Shown piece after piece: positions 33,395-44,229 of a stretch of 64,000 nt of DNA. A program made the translations under genes and the position numbers. Source of the DNA: Larix kaempferi (Eukaryota; Streptophyta; Pinopsida; Pinales; Pinaceae); the NCBI GenBank assembly GCA_027924585.1, contig BSBM01000096.1, positions 496,001 through 560,000 of the forward strand. Direction: 5' to 3'. The notes under the pieces are model-generated. The model was given only the letters and a program-made list of their open reading frames with translations. It had not been told where the DNA came from and made no database searches. Positions within the stretch are counted from its first letter, which is position 1; every line of letters starts with the position of its first letter.

Positions 33395-34764
33395 TCACTT
33401 CTTCCTCGAAGTGTCCTCGATCTGAAGAACGCCAAACCTCTCTCTGAAGTACTCGAACTTCACCCTGGCTAGTGGCTTCGTCAGCACATCTGCAATCTGC
33501 TCGTCCGTCGCAACATACAGGAGCTTCACAGCTCCTCTCTACACCATATCCCTGATATAGTGATATTTGATCTCTATGTGTTTCGACCTGTCATGAAACA
33601 CTGGGTTCTCGGACAGCTTCACACAACTCTGGTTATCACAGAAGATACCAGTAGCTTCCAACGGGAGATCAAATAACTCAGACAGTAGCTTCCGTAGCCA
33701 TACTGCCTCACAACTAGCTGAACAGGCTGCAACATACTCTGCCTCAGCTGTACTCAGTGCTACGCAGGACTGCTTCCTGTACTCACACCTGATCCCATAC
33801 TGAAGCAACACCCAGATGTGCTCTTCCTATCTATAGCACTGCCAGCCCAATCTGAATCAACATAACCCTGCAGGTTAAACTTTTGATTCGCTTCATACTT
33901 GAGCCCATAATCCACTGTACCCTTCAGGTACCTCAGAACATGCTTTACAGCAACCAGGTGAACACTCCTCGGACGCGTCAGAAACTGGCTCAATGTGTTC
34001 ACAGCAAAGCAAATATCTGGTCTCGTGTTCGTCAGGTACATCAAGGACCCAATCATCTGACGATACATAGTGATATCAACTGGCTCAGATGAAGCATCAC
34101 ATAGAAGCTTCAGATTCGATGCCATAGGTGTGGCCATAGCTTTGCAGTCCATCATCCCGAACCTCTTCAGGATCTCTACTGCATACTTCCCTTGTCCAAG
34201 GAAGATTCCATCACTCTGCCACACCTCCATGCCAAAAAATAAATAGTGTATCATACCAAAGTTCTTCATCTCGAACTTGGTAGTAAGCTTCCGCTGCGTG
34301 TCGACAATCAATCTATCTTCACCATACCAAGTTCTGCACATATATGATTTCCTATCATGTGTCTCAGAACCAAGTGGCTGCTCTACATACACTTCTTCTT
34401 CAACTACACCATTCAAGGAAGTTGTCTTGAATCCATCTGGTGTATCTTCTATTTCATCACTTTTATATTTCTCAATGCTGCCATCTGCAACATGCTTGAT
34501 TTGATAGTTCCATTTGGAAGTCATAGCAAACTTCCCTTCATGTCTTGGGATTACATCGCAAACATCATTCTTCATGATCGACGGATCATGGCATTTCATT
34601 TCTTCATCCCAGATCCTAGGAACTTCAATATCTTCAATATCTTCAATATCTTCAATAGATATCTTTGTTGCTAGAACAAAATGTTGTAGTTCTTCTTTTG
34701 TAGGAGATGGCATACGATCTTTCCTACACAACAAGTTAAATTGCATGATTAGAGAACATCTCAT
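33395..34764 (-). pseudogene. E5 pol remnant: RT lacking its active site, and RNase H
   Basis: A 334-residue frame (34764-33760) has the RT start (SKWNYQIKHVADGSIEKYK), then LNGVVEEEVYVEQPLGSETH, then RKLTTKFEMKNFGMIHYLFF and the downstream RT and connection blocks up to DRKSTSGCC. The segments that normally lie between these, including the YVDD active site, are missing, yet the frame is kept. After a frameshift near 33800 the RNase H continues (VALSTAEAEYVAACSA, DNQSCVKL, HIEIKYHYIRDMV). A TAG follows, and the usual C-terminal block (ADVLTKPL) ends at TGA 33395-33397. A hexanucleotide-like run near 34620-34660 encodes repeated IED. Confidence 0.85.
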
Positions 34765-37746
34765 AGTTTTCAGAACAAATTCTTAAACATAAATAAATAT
34801 GCCATACAATCATGCAATTATCTTAGCCAATTCTTCAATACAACATTTATCCATATTCCATAACTTTCTAGATGCCTTCCAATCTCTACCAGAACATTGT
34901 TAAGAGTGTGCACAACTCCCAACATGTCAGCAAAGAGGTTTCATTCTAGATAAGTAGCAATGGAATGTTGTACAGTGCCATAGGCCACTTACCCATGCAT
35001 ATTAGGAGTATACTTTTCATCAATGCAATTATTCTAATATGCATAATACACAACCTAATTCTAGGAACATCAGTATATACATTATTGAACAGTATTATTT
35101 AAGAAATGACAATTCAAATACTTATCTTTGTTTGTTCGTTGGGTGGACTCCCTCTGAGTCTTTGCTTCCTTGCAGGAGCTGCTGGAGTCCTAATCTGAAG
35201 TAGCTTCTTCTACACCTTTTTGTTGTGGGATGTAGAGAGATGGTCAACTCCCTCTGAATATCTGCATCCTTGCATAAACCACTGGAGTGTACTTCCTCTT
35301 GATCTTTGCTTCCTGGATTACCTGTTCTTGAATCTCATATTCATCCTTGGTCCCTATGCATGCTTATTAGTATCATGAATGTGTTATCCTTGTGATCTCA
35401 TATAAAATCATACATTCATTAGTATACTATTAAAACACAATAATCTCAAGCATGTATAGTCATGATCATTTCAAACAGAAATAATAAGCATTAGCATTCA
35501 AGGTTTATGTAGGATTCTTATGGTTAGTCAAATCATAAGAAACATAACATGTCTAAACCTGTAATTACTCAAACCTATGACTCTTCAGATTAGTTGAATC
35601 ATCAATCAAGATAAGAGATATAAAATGCATAAAACCTGTGATTATTCAAACCTATACCATCATGATTCTTCTGGTTAGTCATATCATCAATTATGGTAAA
35701 AAAATCATAATATGCCTAAACCCATGAGTACTAACTTCAATGAATAATCATAATCAATCATGCCAAGTATACTTAGATAAAGGATCTTATCACAAGGTGA
35801 GATTCTAACTTGATATAGGAAAAACATACCTGGATTAGCATGCTAGTTAATTATGTCTAACATACTCACATGATGTCTTGTTCTTCTTCAATGACTTGTG
35901 CTAGTAACCTGTATATCTCATAGGTTAACCATTATAAAACCAAGTTATACATACCTCGTAAATGGATCTTTTATGAGATCCATGACAATGGATGAATCTT
36001 TGTCCTCATGTCATCATGATCATATGTTCTTTGAACCAGAACATGATTTGTCTTTCTTGGTGTACCTTTCATGTTAGTAGACAACATAAATCTCATACAA
36101 CACCATAATGCATTAGTACAATCATAAGTGTCAACACCCTAACCAATGAATATCTTCTATCATGCATTCATAATTTTGTTAAGGTGATACGACAAATCTA
36201 AAATCAAAATTGTACTAACCGTAATAACATGAAGACAAACATACCACAAACTTAATCATGGACAAATATCGAAACATACCTCGATGAGTCATACCTGTTG
36301 AGATCGCTTGTAATCTTCTTATGTAAGGCCTTAGCCTCATCTCCCTCTGAAACAAGAACTTCTTTACTCATGCAGATGATCAATCCATCTTCTTCTAGGA
36401 TTAACCCAATCCACTTGATTTGCAAGAACTAGACCTGGAGCTGGATATGGGTTTGTCAGAGAAACCCCAAAAATTCAAACTTTGAATTTCAAACTTTCGA
36501 AAGGATAGGAATATGCGCCTTGATGAACTGATCAAACTGGTATATTCAGAATTTGAAGACTGCAAAGTTTCACTCCTCAATTTTGCCTTTGAAACTTCCA
36601 GATTCACTAGACGTGACTCTGAACTGGGGTTTGATGAAGCCCACTCTTCTACCCAATCAAAATGTTTGATCCAAAGCTCTAAGCTTCTATTTTTCTGAGG
36701 AGCTTCCAGCCGTGGTCACAGATTTCAAAAATTCCCATTTTTACAGAAGCCCTAATTTTCCATTTTTCTGATCAAAGTCCCGAACTAGGGTCTGATCAAA
36801 CCCGGCCTTCTACCCAACCAAAAATTCTGATCTTGGTCTCTAAATTTCTATTTTGATGAGTAGCATCCAGCCGTGGTCTCCGATTACAAAAATTCCAACT
36901 TTCTTCAAAGCCCTAAATTCCGGAAGCCATGAATGAAGGTACCAAAAAATAATTCTGTTTTGACAGAAATATGTACCTGATTGTTTCTGGTGTAACTCTG
37001 AAATTTTTGATCCACAGGGTCTGAAAAAGTTTTCTAAGATAGCCTGACCTGTTAGCTTTCCATCCTGACAGGTCTGACCTCAATTGGATGTTCTGAGAGA
37101 GATTTATGCCAAATGTCGCAACGTGACCTGTTTTGGGAAAATACAGGAGAGCGAACTTGTACGGCGTGCCACGTGTCACTGTTTGCCCTTCGGCCTCTGA
37201 AAACGTTTTCTGAGATATCTCGGCCTGTTATATTTCCATCCTAACAGGTCTGACCTCAATTGGATTCTCTGAGAGAGAGATATGCCAAGTGTCGCAACGT
37301 GACCTGTTTATGGGATAATACAGGAGAGCGAACTTGTATGGCGTGCCACGTGTCACTGTTTGACCTTAGGCCTCTGAAAAAGTTTTCTGAGATAGCTCGG
37401 CCTGTGTACTACCTGTCACTTTTCACGAAATTTCATTTGGATCTTCCTAGCCCAAGTTATGACCTTTTTCCCAAGGTCACCTGATTTTGACTCAGATCTG
37501 GAAGAGGCAGAAACCCTATATTGTACAGATCATAAATCACAAAGTACAACGAATTAGAGGTTGTCCTTTGGACACAAGATACCTGCAGATCTTAGCTTTG
37601 GCCTGTAACAATTTCAAATCCGAAAACTTCGCCAAAACAGATTTATAGTGAAAGTGCTACGATGACTGGTTTTTGCTATATCAAGCCCTAGCATCGTAAG
37701 TGCAACAAGTGTCATACATGCCATATCATGCCTTCTTTCAGGCTAT
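34765..37746 (-). other. E5 leader, about 3 kb, no gene
   Basis: Between the primer site and pol there is no coding frame. Two tandem duplications are visible: a unit of about 178 bp at 37017-37410 (copies start at 37017, 37193 and 37370) and a unit of about 168 bp at about 36607-36915. The part next to the primer site resembles the E7 leader (53776-54445). Gag, protease and integrase should lie here in a complete element and have been replaced or deleted. Confidence 0.65.
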
Positions 37747-37758
37747 CTCTGATACCAT
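37747..37758 (-). promoter_or_regulatory. E5 primer binding site (initiator tRNA-Met type)
   Basis: The minus strand reads TGGTATCAGAGA directly after the 5' LTR end. Confidence 0.88.
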
Positions 37759-38405
37759 GTTAAATTTTCTGAATTTACTTCAATATGATCTAGGATCTTA
37801 ACTGAGAGAACAACATGTACAGCATATCTACAGCATATCAATCATGGAGACAATAATGCAAGCACACAAGAGACACAAAGATTTACTTGGGGAAAACCAT
37901 AAAGGTGAAAAACCCCAATAACTTCCTCAGAGATAGATAGAGCAATGATACAAACAACCAATAGAGATAGCCATAACCTAGCAGCAATCCTCCTCCTCCA
38001 TAAGTGCGCCTCTCCTCCTTGAGAGCATGTGTGAGAAGTGAGTGAGTAAATAGAGTGTCTCCCACACTCTATTTATACTTGACTTGACTTGCCTTTTTAC
38101 CTAACTCATGTAGGCTCGAACTTAACCACATAATATAATGCTGACTGGGCCGACCCCCAATAGGGTGGTCTAATAGCCCTTAGACCCACATGGCCGACCC
38201 CCAATAGGGTGGTCTAATAACCCTTTGAACCACATGACTTATACAGGGCCGACCCCAACAAGGTGGTCTAATAACCCATCAAGTATAAGTTACGACACTT
38301 ATAATATAAATGACGACACTTCCGTATAGAGGAATAAAACCATCTCTATAGGAATACAATATACATATATGTGAAATACATTCCGAAGTTACATATACAT
38401 CAACA
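37759..38405 (-). repeat. E5 5' LTR (647 bp)
   Basis: It matches 30994-31641 almost throughout, including the three U3 repeats and the TATAAATA box (38070-38077, minus strand). Confidence 0.92.
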
Positions 38406-38410
38406 AAAAA

Positions 38411-39474
38411 TTGTTATCTTCTACAATCAATTTTTGCCTTAAGAATTTCAAGGCAAAAATCCTCAAAGTGAGGAATGCTGGTAACACATAGGGTTTATGC
38501 TTGAATCCATACAGTCTGACTACTGTACTATCTTTCGATAAAAACCAATCTCCTATAGCATACTCTGTATTCAGTTGCATTGATACCTGCATTTCCGGCA
38601 GTACTCTAGGCAGGTTTTTTCCGAAAATCATCTTAAAGATCGCTGAGAGCATGTAGTTGATAAAGTTGAACATATTATTTTCCAGTGGAGTTGTGAAAAC
38701 AATCTCTGGGAACTGTAATTCTTCCTGACTGGATATCATAATCATTCTCATTAAAAAAGCCTGAAACCTGAAATGTCTGTGTGTGGAAAAATTGACCATC
38801 TGGTCATGCATCCTTTCTGCTATGAATGTTTCAAAATTTAGTCGGGGAATTTGACTTTCGTCAATTCCCGACTGGACTATACTTATTCTGTACAATAAAC
38901 TCAATTGAAACTCAGTTATATACAAATCCGTATCTAACCCTAAAACTACGGCCAACAGTGTCAAGACCAACTGAGTATTTTCATTAAAAAGATTGATATC
39001 TAAAGGGTAAGGGAGTTCCGAAATGCTAGTCTCTGGTCTGAGACACGTCGACAAAAACATTTCCCTATCACTCTGAGAAGCATGATGAAAATTTTTGATA
39101 ATTGAAACCTCAGAAAAAACCTCAGGATCTAGGGTTTGGGGCAAATCTGCTTCCAGGGCTCTAATCAATTCGGCTGGCTCAATTTTGCAAATGGCTCGGG
39201 TCTTCTGGTTATTTAAAATGACTCTTTCTTCCCGGGAATAATTTTCTGCACACCAGGAGACGAATTCTGGGAAAACAGGAAATTGGTCTGGGCAAAAAGC
39301 TATCAGAGACGACTGGTGAACCCTATGGGGGTCTATACCCTCTTTTAATAACTCGGACAACTTAATTTTTACATCGGAGACCGGAAACCTGATTAGGGTA
39401 TCGTAAACATCTTCATCTCTGTCTTCTAGGGCATCTTTTGACCTAAAAACGTCTATATCTTGCACAGTCTCCAT
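38411..39474 (-). pseudogene. LTR-encoded large protein, copy in the E4 5' LTR, N-terminal third
   Basis: Starts at ATG 39472-39474 (METVQDIDVFRSKDALEDRD) and is open for about 355 codons until E5 interrupts it. Codon 24 is TAC here, so this copy shows the real start, while the copy in the 3' LTR has TAA. The ATG is about 140 bases downstream of the predicted RNA start. The N-terminal domain has blocks such as FPVFPEFVSWCAENYSREE and LNFETFIAERMHDQMV, which I do not recognise from any family. Confidence 0.75.
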
Positions 39475-40451
39475 TTAAACGCTTCTTTCAAACAAAATTT
39501 CATTTAAAAAGTGTGACAGGTCACCAGACCCTACCTGTAAGTGCTTGCTTTTCGCCTTCTGTCGCAATCGCCAGCTTCCACCAGTCTTCGGAGCTCTCCA
39601 GGATAACGACACATGCAAAATGCCGTTATGTGGAGCCCTTTCTTTTTATATAAGCCTTTTTAAATTAACATCCTTGCACCTTTATGAACATGGGCCATAT
39701 CCAACCGTTGATCTTCGAGGCTTTGTTTTGGGCCGTCAGATCTCATCTCCTTTTATTTCTCCAGTGGTATCCGCGATCGAAAAGGCTGTTTCCTTTCCGG
39801 GTTTGCTCCCCGCACGGATACACCACTTGTTGACACCTGTTATGGTGGTTTATTCTCCGCGACCACTTTTCCTTATTTCCCGTGTGCATGTTCCTGGCCG
39901 CGGATGAAACGCTGGCCGTTGATTTTATCTAGGTATGTATTCAGCCCTCCGATCATTTCGAAGTATAGTACCGCATGCCATGGCCCTACCAAACTTTCCC
40001 TGTTCGCCACGTGTTAGGCCCCACCTTGCCACGTAATATATCCCTCCATATTTCTATAATGGGTGGTTCCGCGCGGTGCTATAGTGGTTTCCGATACAAC
40101 TTTATCCATACGCGGATGAATGAATATTGGACACGTGCCTTGGTGGTATTATGTCCGCTACCACCCTCCACCATTTGTTGACGATTACATTGGCGACGCG
40201 GGGTTGATATTGACCATTGATCTTGATCCATAATATCTCCGCCGACGGAACTTGACTGGGGTTTAACCTTTGCATATATCTGCTAGCGGACTTTATAAAT
40301 ATGGGTTTTTCTTCTGTACTTTTAATATAAAAGCCTTCAATTCAACCCTTTTTGTGATGATTTTTTCTCTTAGGATCTTCTAGCAAAAAATTTTAGGTTT
40401 CCTCAGACTTGGTGTCAACAATGTATATGATGGTTTATTTGCATTGTGCAG

Positions 40452-40909
40452 ATGTTGGTCCTGTTCCACCGGCTGACTATGTGGCGCGCAGGGGACGGGC
40501 GATGGTGGTTGCTCCACCTCTGGCAGCTGTACCTCCTCCACATGGTCGAGGATTTGGGGCTCGTGGTCGAGGGGCTGGACCTTGAGGTGATGCTGTCGCT
40601 GGTGTCCAAGAGACACTGGATATGATTCTAGCAGGATTCCCAGAGGATGGGTGGAGGGATCTGGATCGGGACATCGTCGAGCAATGTTTCGAGGAACCTC
40701 GTGAGTGGTGCTCGATCTTGCTGAGAGCGGCATTGATGGCGACCGAGTGGAGGGATGGGGATCAGCGGGATCAGGCAGGGCCGGCGGAGGGCAGGATTCA
40801 TTTACGGGATGATCCAGCGGGGCCGGCGGAGAGGCGAGTCCGGGATCGGCATGATCTGGCGGGACCGGCGGAGGAGGCGCCAGAGGAGCCTAGAGACCGT
40901 GGCGATTAG
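40452..40909 (+). CDS. Antisense gene of E3, exon 2
   Basis: It starts after the acceptor GCATTGTGCAG (ends 40451). Joined to exon 1 in phase, it reads DVGPVPPADYVARRGRAM, then a Gly/Arg-rich stretch (GRGFGARGRGAGP), a TGA, then MILAGFPEDGWRDLDRDIVE and a C-terminal tail with imperfect repeats of about 16 residues around DPAGPAERRVRDRHD. It stops at 40907-40909. The TGA could come from CGA. Its GC-rich composition matches exon 1. Together the exons give a protein of about 536 residues broken by two stops. The exons are now 23.9 kb apart because E4 lies in the intron. Confidence 0.55.
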
Positions 40910-41268
40910 ATGATATGTATTTGCCCCCAAATGCTGATGAGCATATGGGGAAGCTATTTTTTGTACGGCTGATTGTGTTTTTGTATATTGGGTGCTGAGG
41001 GCACTTATGACATGTTTTGATATATATATATATGATATTGGTATATAGTTGTGTATGCACATGTACGCATTCATTGTCTTTTTGTTTTGCCCGTGGAGGC
41101 ATGTTTGGTCTCTGTATGCCCGTTGAGGCACATGTTATGCACGTGGATGCAACATTTTGATTTTTTATATATATTCCCGTGGAGGCACGTGTTATGCATG
41201 TGGATGCTTTTTGTTTATGTTTATATACGCCCGTGGAGGCACGTGTTATGCACGTGGATGCATTTTCT
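40910..41268. repeat. Spacer between convergent genes, with repeats holding CACGTG
   Basis: Here the antisense gene and the E3 sense frame meet tail to tail. CCCGTGGAGGCACGTGTTATG and GCACGTGGATGCA form about three and a half units (41090, 41118, 41177 and 41231) spaced 54-60 bp, each with CACGTG or near-CACGTG cores. An AT-rich run (TATATATATATATGA) lies near 41020-41036. This stretch may hold 3' ends for both transcripts. Confidence 0.6.
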
Positions 41269-42192
41269 TTATGAAATGATTTGATTGGTGTGCCAGTCAA
41301 GTATGTTGTTGGCCATATGGTCTACTACACTATTGAGGTTTCTTGGGACATGTGTGAATGAAATGGATTCAAACTGTCGAATAATTTGATTAGTGGGCAA
41401 AAATTTTCTGAAAAGATAGGGATCGTGTACCTGGTAATCATTGTTGAGCTGGGAAACAAGGAGTTGTGAGTCCAAGAAAATGTTAAGGTGATGTATGCTC
41501 ATTTGGAGAGCTGCGGCCAGGAGACCGGTCACGGCATCATACTCAGCTTGGTTGTTGGTGGCAGCACCTAAACACACTCCGTCGATGTGGATCAACTCAT
41601 GTGAAGGGGAATATATTACCCAAGCTGCGGAGGCTAGATTGGGGGTCCAACAGCTTGCACCATCAGAAAAACCGATGTAGCAGAGTGGAACATGTGTGGG
41701 AAAGGGATAAATGGCAGGGGCCGACCGGATAGAGGGGTATCCAGTGGAAATCGTGTAAATGGTGTTAATTTCTTCCGAGGAGGAAGATGGTGGGGGATGA
41801 ATGGGTCGTTGTTGCTGACGAACGGGGGGAAGGTTAGGCCATGTGTCAATGTGGTGCTCTATAATGGCGGGGTCAAGACCATGCATTTCGGTATAGGACC
41901 AAGCAAAGACATCACAGAATTCATGGAACAGTTTTTTGTATTCTCCAATCTCATGGTCACTGCAGGAGGATCCTAATGTAATGATTTCAAGGGCACCAGG
42001 TGGGTTAGATATATTGATGTGGATGACGGGTGAGATATTGGCCATGTTACCTTCCTCAAAGGCATTAGGAGTAGGAATAGGATCCTTAAACCAGTCGACT
42101 TTAGTAAGAGGGAAATCTTTGGACTCAACTGCGAATTGGGTAGCGGTAGTGGATGAGGTCTCTTCTGGGAGGAAGTATGAACGTTGGTGCAT
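41269..42192 (-). pseudogene. E3 pol remnant: RT start fused to archaeal-type RNase H
   Basis: The first part reads to FHEFCDVFAWSYTEMHGLDP and PVRQQQRPIHP, the usual entry to the Tat RT. The rest of RT and the gypsy RNase H are missing. After PPSSSSEEINTIYTIS comes an archaeal-type RNase H with all four catalytic acids (GFSDGAS, NNQAEYDAV, LDSQLLV, VVDHMAN). Integrase does not follow. The frame is that of gag-pro upstream, separated by a TAG at 42199-42201. The RNase H alone looks intact. Confidence 0.82.
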
Positions 42193-42198
42193 ATCTTC

Positions 42199-44145
42199 CT
42201 AGGGGTAATCAGGGGTAGTAAGAGCCTCTAGAATCTCCTCATCATTGTGGAAACTTTGAGTGGTCAAATCGGTTGACGAGGGAGTAGTAGTCGAAGAGAT
42301 CATATAAATGGTGTTAATCTCTCCTGATGAGGATGATACGGGAGGGTAGATTTCCTCGATGAGGGGAGGAGATATTTCTAAGTCGACGTTATTCAACTCG
42401 TACAATGCTGCTCTGTAATCTGGGATATCAGGACAGTGATGTGAGTAATGGCCGTAAATACTGCATATCACACAAGGGTGGTTAATACGCAGTGATTTAT
42501 CACGAGTCTTGGGGTTTGAGTCGATTTTGACAACCGGGATGTTGGGGTCGTCGTCAAGCATTTGCATGTGTTCCTGTAATGCAGGTAACTGTGGACATTG
42601 ATGAGTTGGATGGCCTAACTCATCACACAACGAGCATTTAGGAGGATCACGGAACACGGGGGGAGGTTTAACTGCTTTGGGTGGGGGTAATGCAGTGTAT
42701 GGTTGTGGGCCTCTGCCCCCAATGGGCCTAATGAGAGGAGGGGGATTCACAGATGACGAAGGGGTAGTGATACCTGGAGGTGGTTGAGTAGAAATGACAA
42801 TGTGTTGCACCGGTTGTAGGATGACATTTGGTGTCGGAGGGGGAACGGGAGGCGAAATATACCACACGGGTAATCCCAATGTTAACCCGGGGAGACTAAG
42901 GGTAGCCATAACTGGAGCGCTTACTACGCCTGAGGGAGGAAATAGAAAGGGGATTGTGTGGATGGGTGTAACACCAATGTGACTAGGGACCAATGGTGGT
43001 TTAGGTAACAAGGATGGTTGATTGTTGGGTGTTTGTGTATTGTGTGAAAGAGTACAGAGGTTAGCGACGTGGGTCTCTAGTGATGGTGGTGGAATGGATT
43101 GGAATGTGGAAGTCATCGGCGCGTCAGAGTAAAATCCGGGCCCCACGGAGGAAACAAACGAGGTAGTTGCACCACAAACAGGTTGTTCAACCATGGCGAG
43201 AACATTTTCAGGTGCAGCGGGGGCCTTGGGATCGTAATAGGTGAGTTGGTCGACCTTAACCACGCGTCCATCTTGAGGGAACACCATGGTACAAAAAATG
43301 GATGAGGCAACAGCCCGCATGGCATACATGTAGCTGCGGCCAAGTAAGAGGTTATAGTCAAGTTGCGAATTGATGACCTCTATGTCAATGAGCACGGTTT
43401 TACCAGCCAGCTGGACGGGGACATTAGCGAGGAGACCTTGGGGTTGAGCCGAACGACCGTCGTAGGCTCGTAATGCGGTGGTGGACTGCTGGAGAGTAGG
43501 AGATCCCAACTTCTGCCAAACGAATGTGGACATAACGCATGTAGAGGCACCTTCATCGATAATGCACCGATGGATGACAAGATTCCGAACGGAAACAGAA
43601 ACTTGGAATGCTAAAGTTGAAGGTAGGCGTGGTTCGGACTGGTCTGAATCGAATGCCATCAGTTGTGAATCATTGGGGTCAATGGCGCCAATGGCAGAGA
43701 GTAAAGTCTTGCGCTGTGAAGGACAGTTTTTTAAGATTTCTAAAGCAGACATGGCTATAGGATACTGGGCTAAGTCATCTACAATGTTGTAATTCGATGC
43801 AGCGCGAGCATTGGGGTTATTATTGATGCAACGAAGTGGGAAGCGAGGTGCTTTAGAAGCGCCATCGAGTGGAGCCGGGGGTATACGTAACGTCTGATCC
43901 GTGGGATGAACGTTAGTGTTCTTTTCGGCGGGAGGGGCTTCAGGGGTGGAGCCATATTGGTTCCAGCGGGTTTGGAGGTTGGCATCTGCGGATGACATCA
44001 TTAGCAAGTGGTGGGTATCTGAATCGAACATGGGTTGATCAGGAGCGGCATAAGTGATTTGTTGTGGTGGTGCGTTTCCCTGAGGGGGAGCTAATGGCTG
44101 AGTGTTCACTACACCTTGGGTTGGAAAGGGGTTTTGCAGCACCAA
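42199..44145 (-). CDS. E3 protease followed by two extra zinc knuckles
   Basis: This is the same frame as gag, after a TGA at 44230-44232. The first third ends in an aspartic protease: CIIDEGASTCVM (the DEGAS variant of Tat elements), then YNLLLGRSYMYAM. A long Pro-rich spacer follows, then two perfect CCHC knuckles, CSLCDELGHPTHQC (about 42593-42637) and CVICSIYGHYSHHC (about 42425-42470). These come after the protease rather than before it. The second closely resembles the knuckle at the end of gag (CSICGVYGHYTHAF). It ends near SSSSGEINTIYMISS, a motif repeated just before the RNase H. Confidence 0.8.
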   Translation of the reverse strand: MVLQNPFPTQGVVNTQPLAPPQGNAPPQQITYAAPDQPMFDSDTHHLLMMSSADANLQTRWNQYGSTPEAPPAEKNTNVHPTDQTLRIPPAPLDGASKAPRFPLRCINNNPNARAASNYNIVDDLAQYPIAMSALEILKNCPSQRKTLLSAIGAIDPNDSQLMAFDSDQSEPRLPSTLAFQVSVSVRNLVIHRCIIDEGASTCVMSTFVWQKLGSPTLQQSTTALRAYDGRSAQPQGLLANVPVQLAGKTVLIDIEVINSQLDYNLLLGRSYMYAMRAVASSIFCTMVFPQDGRVVKVDQLTYYDPKAPAAPENVLAMVEQPVCGATTSFVSSVGPGFYSDAPMTSTFQSIPPPSLETHVANLCTLSHNTQTPNNQPSLLPKPPLVPSHIGVTPIHTIPFLFPPSGVVSAPVMATLSLPGLTLGLPVWYISPPVPPPTPNVILQPVQHIVISTQPPPGITTPSSSVNPPPLIRPIGGRGPQPYTALPPPKAVKPPPVFRDPPKCSLCDELGHPTHQCPQLPALQEHMQMLDDDPNIPVVKIDSNPKTRDKSLRINHPCVICSIYGHYSHHCPDIPDYRAALYELNNVDLEISPPLIEEIYPPVSSSSGEINTIYMISSTTTPSSTDLTTQSFHNDEEILEALTTPDYP

Positions 44146-44229
44146 AGGTTGATGTTGAGGTGGTGGAGGGTTGGGTGGCGCTTGAGGAGCCGCTTTCCCT
44201 TGACGATGGGCATCGTCAGTCCAGAGTTG

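Larger units (their letters stand above)
30994..38405 (-). mobile_element. E5: Ty1/copia element (Tork-like), internally deleted, inserted in the E4 LTR
   Basis: LTRs at 30994-31641 and 37759-38405 differ at about five positions. The host bases AAAAA are duplicated on both sides. On the minus strand the order is 5' LTR, tRNA-Met primer site, a leader of almost 3 kb without a reading frame, a pol remnant (RT and RNase H), three tandem-repeat arrays, a polypurine tract and the 3' LTR. Gag, protease, integrase and the RT active site are missing, so this copy moved with proteins from elsewhere. Confidence 0.92.
16630..40420 (-). mobile_element. E4: Tat-like Ty3/gypsy element with 5-kb protein-coding LTRs, split by E5
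   Basis: LTRs at 16630-21688 and 27946-40420 (the latter interrupted by E5) are each about 5,058 bp, with about 40 differences seen by eye. The 5-bp target duplication ATGTA is perfect (16625-16629 and 40421-40425). The order on the minus strand is 5' LTR, primer site TGGCGCCGTTGCCGGGGA, gag, protease, archaeal-type RNase H, RT, gypsy-type RNase H, integrase, a 34-base purine tract and the 3' LTR. Length without E5 is about 16.4 kb. The low LTR divergence and an almost intact coding region mark a recent insertion. Confidence 0.93.
27946..40420 (-). repeat. E4 5' LTR (about 5,058 bp, interrupted by E5)
   Basis: Segments 27946-30993 and 38411-40420 together match the 3' LTR end to end. E5 and a 5-bp AAAAA duplication fill the gap. 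On the minus strand the TATA box TATATAAAA lies at 39644-39652, so the element RNA should start near 39615 and the LTR reading frame would be the first open frame on that RNA. A + strand TATAAATA (40294-40301) and TATAAAAG (40326-40333) point outward, toward exon 2 of the E3 antisense gene. Confidence 0.93.
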
